From positions 1 to 10,414 of the forward strand of contig JAJYPA010000265.1 of NCBI GenBank assembly GCA_021795795.1: a stretch of 10,414 bases of DNA, in the 5' to 3' direction. The stretch comes from Pseudomonadota bacterium. GTDB taxonomy: Bacteria; Pseudomonadota; Gammaproteobacteria; Halothiobacillales; Halothiobacillaceae. Below, in pieces: positions 1 through 6,171 of the stretch; positions within the stretch are counted from its first letter, which is position 1, and each line of letters opens with the position of its first letter. The notes under the pieces are model-generated. The model worked only from the letters and a program-made list of their open reading frames with translations. It was not told where the DNA came from and searched no databases. A program made the position numbers and the translations under genes.

Positions 1-255
1 GGCTGAAAATGCTGCGGATGCGCCTAACTGGCTGAAACGGTCCATCATGCCAGTCAATGGTTTGCCTAAACAGGTATCTGGTGAAAAAGTCGTGCATTGC
101 ACGACCGGCAGGCTAAACGAGCTGAGATTTTCCTGAAAGCGCAGGTACTGCGCTGCCGATTCGCCAGCCATCAGCCTGGAAAACACATCGCCCTTTCCAT
201 CGGGATAGGGGTTGATGAGTGCAAATCCGGTAATCGCGACGCGAGATGGTTTCAC
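1..255 (-). CDS. Beta-ketoacyl-ACP synthase, N-terminal part (cut by window edge)
   Basis: Reading the complement of 255 to 1 gives 85 uninterrupted codons that leave the window at base 1. The N-terminus has the usual ketosynthase pattern: a first beta strand RVAITGFALINP, then VFSRLMAGES, and later MMDRFSQLGASAAFSA, which matches the conserved helix preceding the thiolase core. The family condenses acyl-ACP with malonyl-ACP in fatty-acid or polyketide-type synthesis. The catalytic Cys and two His lie beyond the window, so activity and subfamily cannot be judged. The start is GTG at 253-255; it overlaps the TGA of the acyl carrier protein gene (252-254) as GTGA, a strong sign of translational coupling. 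A small ACP next to a ketosynthase suggests a dedicated cluster (aryl-polyene-like or other specialised lipid) rather than housekeeping fab genes, but this is inference. Confidence 0.8.
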   Translation of the reverse strand, partial: MKPSRVAITGFALINPYPDGKGDVFSRLMAGESAAQYLRFQENLSSFSLPVVQCTTFSPDTCLGKPLTGMMDRFSQLGASAAFSA

Positions 256-503
256 AGTGCTGAGTTGACAGGTTTTTGCTGAATCCGGGTGATGATCTTG
301 ATGAGGTCACCAACGGTTCTGGGCGTTGATGTGTTTTCGGGCAAGCGAACACCTAATTGATCTTCCAGTTCAAATACCAGTTCGAGCAATAGAAGGGAGT
401 CAATCTGCAAACTTTCCAGTGTACTGTCGGACGTAATTTTATCGGCAGAAAGATCCAAGCGTTTTTCCAGAAAAGTCTGGATGGCCAACAAAGTATCAGA
501 CAT
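252..503 (-). CDS. Acyl carrier protein
   Basis: An 83-residue protein, the normal ACP length. It is acidic and predicted all-helical. The phosphopantetheine attachment motif is IDSL with Ser36, preceded by STLESLQ and followed by the recognition helix LLLLELVFELEDQLGV. The C-terminal part TVGDLIKIITRI fits helix IV. As a holo-ACP it would carry acyl or polyketide intermediates on a phosphopantetheine arm in the cytoplasm. Its stop overlaps the GTG start of the downstream ketosynthase by 4 bases, so the two are probably translated together and the ACP likely serves that enzyme. The 'LLLL' after the serine and the ketosynthase partner make a specialised-pathway ACP more likely than the housekeeping AcpP, though this is inference. 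A good promoter lies at 551-579 and a phased repeat at 622-647 on the same transcription path. The ribosome-binding site is weak (GAAAG). Confidence 0.88.
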   Translation of the reverse strand: MSDTLLAIQTFLEKRLDLSADKITSDSTLESLQIDSLLLLELVFELEDQLGVRLPENTSTPRTVGDLIKIITRIQQKPVNSAL

Positions 504-550
504 GGTAATACTTTCGGTAATGTTTTTATCAGCGATTATGGCAACCGTTC

Positions 551-579
551 ATTATCATTTTAGCGGGTTATTTTATCAA
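551..579 (-). promoter_or_regulatory. Probable sigma70 promoter of the ACP-ketosynthase operon
   Basis: On the minus strand there is TTGATA (complement of 574-579), a 17-base spacer, and GATAAT (complement of 551-556). Each hexamer matches 5 of 6 consensus bases at ideal spacing. Transcription would start near 544, giving a leader of about 40 bases before the ACP ATG at 503. Confidence 0.6.
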
Positions 580-621
580 GAGATTGTCTTCTTGACCATC
601 TTTTTGTTTGGGTGCAATAAA

Positions 622-647
622 TTGTAATGTGTTGTAACAAATTGTAA
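622..647. promoter_or_regulatory. Three TTGTAA boxes in exact 10-bp phase (probable activator site)
   Basis: TTGTAA occurs at 622-627, 632-637 and 642-647, three perfect copies one helical turn apart. Direct repeats of this spacing are typical of tandem binding by OmpR/PhoB-type response regulators, and TGTAAC-like half sites are known for OmpR. The block lies about 78-103 bases upstream of the inferred ACP transcription start and about 55 bases upstream of the tRNA -35 box. The divergent ACP operon is the more likely target. The identity of the binding protein is inference. Confidence 0.45.
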
Positions 648-702
648 TAAATCGATTTTTCTTGGTGATGTAATGGAATGACGAACTGTCCGGACAAATT
701 GC

Positions 703-731
703 TTTACTCCCCGGTAAAGTATCGCTATAAT
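703..731 (+). promoter_or_regulatory. Promoter of tRNA-Ala
   Basis: TTTACT at 703-708, a 17-base spacer and a perfect TATAAT at 726-731. The -10 box ends 12 bases before the mature tRNA 5' end, as expected for a tRNA gene. Confidence 0.7.
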
Positions 732-743
732 TCCCAACCTTTC

Positions 744-819
<76 letters not shown>

Positions 820-865
820 GGACACTGTCCTGACTGTTCCCAAACAGTCCAAAAAATTTCGTAAT

Positions 866-897
866 ACCCAATAAAATCAGGTTTTACGGGGTTTTTT
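866..897 (+). terminator. Probable intrinsic terminator of the tRNA transcript
   Basis: Bases 866-876 (ACCC AA TAAAA) can pair with 882-892 (TTTTA CG GGGT) around the loop TCAGG; a 2x2 internal mismatch interrupts the stem. A run of six T (892-897) follows. The mismatch makes it imperfect. It could also be the remains of the element's attachment region, since such hairpins are common just downstream of tRNA genes used by P4-type integrases. Confidence 0.45.
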
Positions 898-932
898 GTT
901 GCCTATCCGTTCCATCTGGTTCCTAAGCTATC

Positions 933-993
933 TGTTGGTGCATTTGTTGGTGCATGATATATTCGCTCGAAATTACCCGAAAATATACCAACA
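933..993. repeat. TGTTGGT repeats upstream of the integrase relic (arm-type-like sites)
   Basis: TGTTGGTGCAT occurs twice as a direct repeat at 933-943 and 945-955 (12-bp period). The inverted form ACCAACA occurs at 987-993, 24 bases before the integrase ATG. Clusters of short TGTTGGT-type repeats between the tRNA attachment site and a P4-like integrase gene are common and resemble arm sites bound by the integrase N-terminal domain. That role is inferred from position. Confidence 0.4.
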
Positions 994-1017
994 AATTTTA
1001 CTGAAAACAGGTGTGGT

Positions 1018-1626
1018 ATGGCTTTAACCGATATTCAATTAAAGAAAATTAAGCCTACGGACAAATAACAAAAGTTGTTTGATGCCGGTGGGCTGTTCTT
1101 GTTATGGCACCCCAACGGTGGCAAATACTGGCGCTTAGCATATCGTTTCGGCAGTAAACAAAAAACGCCTTGCTATTGGTACATATCCTGCCGTGACACT
1201 GGCGCAAGCGAGTATTAAGCGCGATGAAGCTAAAATGCTGTTGGCAAATGGCAAGGACCCGGGTGAAATTGTCCCAAGAAAGCAAGAAATGCTATTGTCG
1301 TGGAAGCGATGCAGGCCGATCAGATTGATGCTGAATCTACATTTGAAGCTGTGGCGCGTGATTGGTTTTCAAAGCAGCTTACGAAATGGAAGCCAAACCA
1401 TTCTAGTAAAATAATTAACCGGCTTGGAAATGATGTCTTCCCCTGGATTGGAGGACGTTCTATTGCGGAGATTGAGGCGCAGTTGGCACATAGAGATCAT
1501 AGTGTCAGAGGTGTGTACAACAAAGCCAAATATCTGCCGGAGCGCATTCGCATGATGCAAGCGTGGAGCGAATATCTGATGGATTTGAAGTGCCGAGCTG
1601 ATATGGCGGTACTCAAGCGGGCTTGA
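1018..1626 (+). pseudogene. P4-type tyrosine recombinase (integrase), decayed
   Basis: The start ATG at 1018 opens MALTDIQLKKIKPTDK, the classic N-terminus of the DUF4102 arm-binding domain of P4-like integrases. It is followed by LFDAGGLFLLWHPNGGKYWRLAYRFGSKQK. Three kinds of damage are visible. A TAA at 1066-1068 interrupts codon 17. One extra base near 1168 shifts the frame (the expected LAIGTYPAVTLAQA continues in the next frame), and a second shift near 1275-1280 restores it. Finally, after the core-binding segment STFEAVARDWF ... DVFPWIGG (about 1336-1460), the sequence jumps from AEI straight to IEAQLAHRDHSVRGVYNKAKYLPER. Most of the catalytic domain (Arg, Lys, HxxR) is therefore gone, although the Tyr nucleophile region (VYNKA) remains. 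A full protein would be about 400 residues. It cannot be functional. It marks an old integration at tRNA-Ala. Confidence 0.9.
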
Positions 1627-1653
1627 AAAATAAGGAAAAATGGTTATTAAAGT

Positions 1654-2061
1654 ATGGGCACGTGTAGGGCGGGAGCGCCGCGTGTGTTGATCGGCGCATT
1701 GCGGCGGCGCTTGCGCGAAGAAGCGCAACTGGGCGAATTCACGTTGTCGCAGATGTCTGTTCTCAGCCGTCTGGCGCGTGAAGGCCCCGCCACGGTGACA
1801 CAACTGGCGCGGGCAGAAGGGATCCGTCCGCAATCCATGGGTGCCACGATTGCTGGCGGTTACGTGAGCGGAGAGACAGATTCTGCGGATGACACGAAGA
1901 GCATCTGGTCGCTGACCGATGAAAGCCGTGCATGGATTCGGGCGCATCAAGCGGCGCGGGAGGACTGGCTGTTTCGCGCTATCCGCACAAAGCGGTCGCT
2001 CTCGGAGCAAAAACAACTGGGGTGCGTCGTCGCGCTGCTCAATCGCCTCATGGACCCATAA
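1654..2061 (+). CDS. MarR-family transcriptional regulator, probably damaged
   Basis: 135 residues. The winged-helix DNA-binding domain is clear: FTLSQMSVLSRLAREGPATVTQLARAEGIRPQ (about residues 29-60) followed by the recognition helix SMGATIA, a wing GETDSADDTKSIWSLTD (73-89), and the C-terminal dimerisation helix AREDWLFRAI (101-110). MarR proteins are dimeric repressors that release DNA on binding small aromatic or toxic compounds. Family members usually have LExxGLV between recognition helix and wing; here ATIAGGYVSG appears, as if about four residues had been lost in frame. The N-terminus also looks cut: it begins only 28 bases after the integrase relic, with a poorly placed AAGGA (1632-1636), so the ATG at 1654 may be accidental and GTG 1684 is an alternative. 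It ends 15 bases before the hydrolase gene and would normally control that gene and the exporter. Whether it still represses is doubtful. Confidence 0.72.
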   Translation: MGTCRAGAPRVLIGALRRRLREEAQLGEFTLSQMSVLSRLAREGPATVTQLARAEGIRPQSMGATIAGGYVSGETDSADDTKSIWSLTDESRAWIRAHQAAREDWLFRAIRTKRSLSEQKQLGCVVALLNRLMDP

Positions 2062-2076
2062 CTAGGAGGAATACGT

Positions 2077-2640
2077 ATGGCAATCACCACACTCGACCCC
2101 AATATGGCTTTGCTCGTAATCGATTTGCAGCAAGGCATCATAGCACTACCTACCGTACACCCGGCCGCCGAGGTAGTACAGCGCGCCGCGGCGTTGGCCG
2201 AAGCGTTTCGCCGCCACGCCTTGCCTGTAGTACTCGTGAATGTCACTGGTACGGCGCCGGGGCGCACGGAACAGCCGCGAAATCCGGGCGCATTTCCTGC
2301 GGGTGGGGAAAATCTGGCGACCGAGCTGAACCGGCAGCCGAAGGATCTCACGCTGACCAAGCGGACGTGGGGCGCATTCACGAATACAGGTCTCGATGCG
2401 CAACTGAAGGGACTGGGCGTCACACAGGTCGTGATTGCCGGGATCTCCACCAGCATTGGAGTCGAGTCGACCGCTCGTTCTGCGTACGAGCTTGGATTCA
2501 ACGTCACTTTTGCTATTGACGCCATGACCGATCGGAATCCGGACGCGCATCTCAATAGCATCACGCGAATCTTTCCGCGGCTGGGCGAAACCGGCGCGAC
2601 CAGGGAAATCATCGATCTGCTCGACAGCGCCCGCGCATGA
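2077..2640 (+). CDS. Isochorismatase-family (cysteine hydrolase fold) protein lacking the catalytic Cys
   Basis: 187 residues, normal for the family. A strong AGGAGG (2065-2070) lies 6 bases before ATG 2077. The fold signature is plain: MALLVIDLQQG with Asp16, LTKRTWGAF with Lys95, and VVIAGISTSIGVESTARSAYELG. In classical members the nucleophile is Cys in a D-I-C-V-E type motif; here that position is Gly128, and the whole protein has no cysteine. I recall a subgroup with this TSIGVESTAR form near MarR and MFS genes, so this is probably a subfamily trait and not decay. The substrate is unknown; hydrolysis through the usual thioester intermediate is not possible. It lies between a MarR gene and an MFS exporter on the same strand, which suggests a role in handling a small toxic or aromatic compound. 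Confidence 0.88.
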   Translation: MAITTLDPNMALLVIDLQQGIIALPTVHPAAEVVQRAAALAEAFRRHALPVVLVNVTGTAPGRTEQPRNPGAFPAGGENLATELNRQPKDLTLTKRTWGAFTNTGLDAQLKGLGVTQVVIAGISTSIGVESTARSAYELGFNVTFAIDAMTDRNPDAHLNSITRIFPRLGETGATREIIDLLDSARA

Positions 2641-2665
2641 GTCGATTTGCCGTACAGATGCCGCA

Positions 2666-3988
2666 TTGGCGAGCGCTCCGGTGAAGGACACTTTCCGTTC
2701 GCTCAACGGGTTCAACTATCGGGTATGGGCTGCCGGTGCATTGGTGTCCAACGTGGGAACATGGATGCAGCGCATCGCCCAAGATTGGCTGGTACTTACC
2801 CAGCTGACGCATCACAACGCTACGGCGGTGGGCGTCATCATGTCGTTGCAATTCGGCCCCCAGTTGCTGTTTCTACCCGTAACCGGCTTTGTTGCCGACC
2901 ATTTCGACCGGCGTAAGCTGTTGTTTGTCACCCAGGCTGCCATGGGTGTGCTGGCTCTCGGGCTCGGAGTGCTCACGATCGAAGGATGGGTCCGGTTGTG
3001 GCAGGTTTACGGGTTTGCGTTATTGCTGGGTTGCGTCACAGCGTTCGATTCTCCGGTGCGCCAGACGTTTGTTGCCGATCTGGTGGGCGAAGCCGACCTG
3101 TCGAATGCCGTAGCGCTTAATTCCACTTCATTCAATGTTGCGCGCATGATCGGCCCCGCAATTGCCGGGATACTGATTGCCTGGATCGGGTCAGGCGGGG
3201 TGTTTCTCATCAATGCCATGTCGTTTATTGCAGTGCTGGGTTCGCTGGTGCTGATGCGCGTCGGTGAACTGCACCCGCAGCATCGGGTTTCCAAAACGTC
3301 CGGCAGCCTGGTTGAAGGATTTCATTATGTCCGTCGTAGGCCTGACCTGCTGGCGATTCTGGTCATGCTGTTCTGGATCAGCACCTTCGGTCTCAACTTT
3401 CCAATTTTTATTTCCACTATGTCGGTCATGACATTTCATGACGACGCGAGCCTGTATGGCATGTTGACCACGATGATGGCTACCGGTTCGGTCATGGGCG
3501 CTTTGCTGGCGGCAAACCGGGCTCGGCCGAGTATGCGTTTTTTGTTGGCCGGCGCCACAATATTCGGCATCGGTTGCGCGCTGGCTGCGCTCATGCCCGA
3601 CCATTGGCTGTTCGGTTTGACACTCGTGTTCATCGGAGCGTCGGCGCAAACCTTCACCACCTCGGCCAACAGCATGGTACAGTTGTCGACCGAATCGGCC
3701 ATGCGCGGCCGCGTAATGGCCATTTTCATGGCCATCGTTTTCGGCACGACGCCACTGGGTGCACCCATCGTGGGCTGGGTCGCAGACACCTTTAGTCCAC
3801 GCTGGGCACTTGGCGTCGCTGCCGCTTCGGGGTTTGCGGCAGTTTTCGTCGGCATTCGATACCTCGTACGGTACCGTCAGCTGCGCATACGTTTTAGGAA
3901 TGGGCGCTTCCGTTTCAGCCTCGATGCCGACCCTTCCTTCGTGGCGTCGAAGTCCGAACAGGACACCATCAGACAGGACATAGTCTGA
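2666..3988 (+). CDS. MFS efflux transporter (EntS/MFS_3-like)
   Basis: About 440 residues with some 12 hydrophobic segments. Following the N-terminal SLNGFNYRVWAAGALVSNVG are the motif NVGTWMQRIAQDWLVL, motif A as GFVADHFDRRK (residues 74-84), and SPVRQTFVADLV with NSTSFNVARMIGPAIAG, all characteristic of the MFS_3/enterobactin-exporter-like group. The second half repeats the pattern with SMVQLSTESAMRGRVMAIFMAIVFG. It should export small molecules across the inner membrane by proton antiport; the substrate cannot be told. The polar, Arg-rich C-terminal tail is cytoplasmic. Start choice is uncertain: no in-frame ATG exists before the conserved region, so TTG 2666 or GTG 2681 is used. It begins 25 bases after the hydrolase stop, which suggests coupled translation. 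The ATG overlapping that stop (2637) is out of frame. Confidence 0.9.
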   Translation: MASAPVKDTFRSLNGFNYRVWAAGALVSNVGTWMQRIAQDWLVLTQLTHHNATAVGVIMSLQFGPQLLFLPVTGFVADHFDRRKLLFVTQAAMGVLALGLGVLTIEGWVRLWQVYGFALLLGCVTAFDSPVRQTFVADLVGEADLSNAVALNSTSFNVARMIGPAIAGILIAWIGSGGVFLINAMSFIAVLGSLVLMRVGELHPQHRVSKTSGSLVEGFHYVRRRPDLLAILVMLFWISTFGLNFPIFISTMSVMTFHDDASLYGMLTTMMATGSVMGALLAANRARPSMRFLLAGATIFGIGCALAALMPDHWLFGLTLVFIGASAQTFTTSANSMVQLSTESAMRGRVMAIFMAIVFGTTPLGAPIVGWVADTFSPRWALGVAAASGFAAVFVGIRYLVRYRQLRIRFRNGRFRFSLDADPSFVASKSEQDTIRQDIV

Positions 3989-4055
3989 CCAGAGACATTT
4001 TACAGGTATCCGGATTTGAGTGTCCGGTATAGTAATGGTATAGACGCCCACTACT

Positions 4056-4206
4056 ATACATCCAGGCCACCGTACTTCGCTCGCGACTTCTAAAACGTTG
4101 CTGTACTGATGCCATATTCCCGGCAAATCTCCGATACCGGAACGTCACCCTCAACCCGTTTCAGCGCTTCAATAACCTGACTGTCTGTAAATTTGGACAG
4201 TTTTAT
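4056..4206 (-). pseudogene. Remnant of IS3-family transposase OrfA
   Basis: Reading the minus strand from 4206 gives KLSKFTDSQVIEALKRVEG, then DVPVSEICREYGISTATF, then stop, KSRAKYGGLDV and two more stops. This matches the helix-turn-helix N-terminus of IS3-family OrfA, where TATFYKWRAKYGG is expected; the Tyr codon has become TAG. A good Shine-Dalgarno (complement of about 4209-4216, GGAGGGAG) remains, but the expected ATG reads ATA (4204-4206), so the start also appears lost. Similarity ends near 4056 after about 50 residues; the rest of OrfA and all of OrfB are missing. No clear terminal inverted repeats or target duplication can be seen. The stretch 3989-4055 between this relic and the exporter gene shows nothing recognisable and may be further IS debris. 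Confidence 0.75.
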
Positions 4207-4289
4207 CTAGAACTCCCTCCTATCGAGAAAATCCCACTTCAAATCCCGGTGGATTGCTGGGGATTACCCGCGGACGAATCTAATGTGGT

Positions 4290-4503
4290 CATGGCATTCA
4301 ATATATTGTATATATTAAATATATTTATATCGTATAAGGTTGCAAGGTGAATGGCCATGATCAAACAATAAACTTTAATAAAAGATTGAAGTAAATATAT
4401 TCAACTTTTATTAAATAGATAAACCCCCCACAATACAATCCATCTGTCGGTCTTTCGTGCGCGCCGACGAGTTTGATTGAGCACACCTTAACCATACCAT
4501 ATT
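4290..4503 (+). promoter_or_regulatory. AT-rich leader of the dab operon
   Basis: This gene-free stretch precedes dabB. Bases 4298-4335 are almost pure A/T (ATATATT-type runs), which favours DNA bending or melting. A possible promoter is TTGAAG (4386-4391), a 17-base spacer and TATTAA (4409-4414), overlapping the inverted repeat at 4374-4415; matches are only moderate. The remainder (4416-4503) contains a C-run and a GTCGG...CCGAC pair (about 4447-4469) with no obvious function. No regulator gene is adjacent, although LysR-type genes often neighbour dab operons. Confidence 0.35.
4374..4415. repeat. 17/16-bp inverted repeat upstream of dabB
   Basis: Left arm TTTAATAAAAGATTGAA (4374-4390) and right arm TTCAACTTTTATTAAA (4400-4415) are complementary over 16 bp with one bulged A (4385), separated by 9 bases. 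It lies about 100 bases before dabB and overlaps the best promoter candidate, so an operator (for example for a LysR-type regulator) is more likely than a terminator; no T-run follows. The binding protein is unknown. Confidence 0.5.
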
Positions 4504-4515
4504 ATGGAGATTGTT

Positions 4516-6171
4516 ATGTTATCAAGCCCGAATTTGATCCTTCTTACGCTCATCTCTGCGGTACCGTTGCTATTTTGGGCGACGGGGCTTTTCGGGAGTG
4601 TCGTGGCTGGCGAACATGCCCAGCGTATTGCACGCTTGAGTAACGGCGCCTCTGGGTTGTCTTTTCTTTGCGCAGCCCTGGGTGCGCTATTGTATGCTGT
4701 TAGCGGGAAACCCATAACGGTAACGCCATACTCCTTTGCACTGCCCCAGGACATGGGAGCGCTAGCACTGAGCATCTATATCAATTCAGTCACGGTGATT
4801 ATGCTCTCTCTGGTTTCTTTCGTGGGTTTCGTGGTCTCCCGCTATGCGCGCAACTATCTTCAGGGCGAGAAACATCAGAAGCGTTTTTATACCTGGCTCA
4901 ATTTCACGCTGGCATCTATCCTGACGTTGATTGTTTCCGGCAACATGCTGATGTTCGCCATAGTATGGATGTCCACCAGCCTTTGTCTGCATCACCTCCT
5001 GATGTTCTTTCCGGAACGGGCTGGTGCTGTACTCGCGGCGCGAAAAAAAATCATTGCCAGCCGGGTGGGAGAAGTGAGTCTGTTGATAGCAGTTTTGCTC
5101 ATCGGCTTTACCATGCACACGATGGACTTTGAGACGCTCTTTCATGCCATGGCGGCAATGACCGGGCCACTTCCAATTACCCTTCAATGGGCCAGCGGTC
5201 TCATTGTACTGGCCGCAGCCCTTAAATCTGCCCAATTCCCGTTTCAAGGCTGGTTGATCCAGGTAATGGAAGCTCCTACCCCTGTATCTGCCCTGTTACA
5301 CGCGGGTATTGTCAATGGCGGCGCTTTTCTGATCATTCGTATGAGCCCGATCATGTCTCGATCTATCGACGCCTCCAATGCACTGGTCATCATCGGTCTC
5401 GTCACGATCGCTGCCGCCGGGTTGGTCATGTTGGCCCAAACCAGCATCAAGGTATTTCTGGCTTGGACCACAACCGCTCAGATGGGATTTATGTTGCTGG
5501 AATGTGGCTTTGGGTTGTATAGCCTGGCAATGCTGCACTTGGTCACGCACTCCTTATACAAGGCGCATGCCTTTTTGTCTTCGGGCAGTACTGTGGATAT
5601 TCTTCGCGCGCCTGCCGTGCATCCTGCCCAATCCACACCAACATTCTGGCAGTGGATCGTCGTGCTTTCCTTCGCGGGTCTGATGACAGCAGGTATCGGG
5701 ACTGCATTTGGCGTGACCACAAAAGATCAGCCCGCACTTCTGGCCTTAGGTGTAATCGTTGTGGTTGCAATGACCCAGCTCATGCTTCAGTCTTTCAAGG
5801 CAGGCATGGGGGCTGCATTCATCATGCGTGCGGCTGGTCTCAGCGCACTGGTCTGTACCGCCTATTTCAGCCTGCATGCTGCATTTCATTTCATGTTGGC
5901 AACGAGCCTGCCTGTCGTGCGGATGATCAATGGCCCTTCACAATTCCCCCTCATCGGGCTGGTGATGCTGGTATTCCTTGTCATTCTGTTGATTCAGCAG
6001 AACTTGCCCAATTTGGCCAAATACTCCATCGCACGCAGAGCCTACGTACACCTCTATAACGGTTTGTACGTCGATATCCCGTTTTCGCGGCTGATGCGAC
6101 GGCTATGCCCGATATACAACCAACCGGAATCCCACCCGATTTACCCCAAACCAAAAGGAGTCAAATCATGA
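4516..6171 (+). CDS. dabB: DabB, membrane subunit of the DAB inorganic-carbon pump
   Basis: 551 residues from ATG 4516, chosen because GGAGA (4506-4510) sits 5 bases before it; ATG 4504 is in frame but has no ribosome site. The protein is very hydrophobic, with about 14 membrane segments, and belongs to the proton-conducting NuoL/Mrp-antiporter family. Landmarks are Glu186 in SRVGEVSLL, Lys237 in LKSAQFPFQGWL, PTPVSALLHAG with His262, and HSLYKAHAFL with His345 and Lys349. These charged residues in the membrane are the usual proton-path positions. Established knowledge: DabB works with DabA to take up inorganic carbon, using cation flow to drive one-way CO2 hydration. It is distinguished from a true complex I subunit by its length and by the immediate dabA neighbour. 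Its TGA overlaps the dabA ATG (ATGA, 6168-6171), so the subunits are translationally coupled. Confidence 0.93.
   Translation: MLSSPNLILLTLISAVPLLFWATGLFGSVVAGEHAQRIARLSNGASGLSFLCAALGALLYAVSGKPITVTPYSFALPQDMGALALSIYINSVTVIMLSLVSFVGFVVSRYARNYLQGEKHQKRFYTWLNFTLASILTLIVSGNMLMFAIVWMSTSLCLHHLLMFFPERAGAVLAARKKIIASRVGEVSLLIAVLLIGFTMHTMDFETLFHAMAAMTGPLPITLQWASGLIVLAAALKSAQFPFQGWLIQVMEAPTPVSALLHAGIVNGGAFLIIRMSPIMSRSIDASNALVIIGLVTIAAAGLVMLAQTSIKVFLAWTTTAQMGFMLLECGFGLYSLAMLHLVTHSLYKAHAFLSSGSTVDILRAPAVHPAQSTPTFWQWIVVLSFAGLMTAGIGTAFGVTTKDQPALLALGVIVVVAMTQLMLQSFKAGMGAAFIMRAAGLSALVCTAYFSLHAAFHFMLATSLPVVRMINGPSQFPLIGLVMLVFLVILLIQQNLPNLAKYSIARRAYVHLYNGLYVDIPFSRLMRRLCPIYNQPESHPIYPKPKGVKS

Noticed and set aside
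832..849. Perfect hairpin GACTGTT-CCCA-AACAGTC after the tRNA as its terminator
   Set aside because: It is followed by C and an A-run, not by T. The imperfect stem at 866-892 with six T fits better, so this one is not listed as a terminator.
1369..2016. Long minus-strand open frame opposite the integrase relic and MarR gene
   Set aside because: Its protein is Arg/Cys/His-rich with no recognisable motif, and it spans two clearly coding plus-strand regions; a shadow of GC-rich coding DNA.
3191..4126. Long minus-strand open frame opposite the MFS gene
   Set aside because: It reads as low-complexity H/Q/R-rich sequence opposite strong transporter coding; only its first residues overlap the IS relic, in a non-homologous frame.
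6105..6167. N-terminal extension of DabA from ATG 6105
   Set aside because: It lies within the dabB end, lacks a ribosome site and adds 21 non-conserved residues; ATG 6168 has AAGGAG at ideal spacing and an ATGA overlap.
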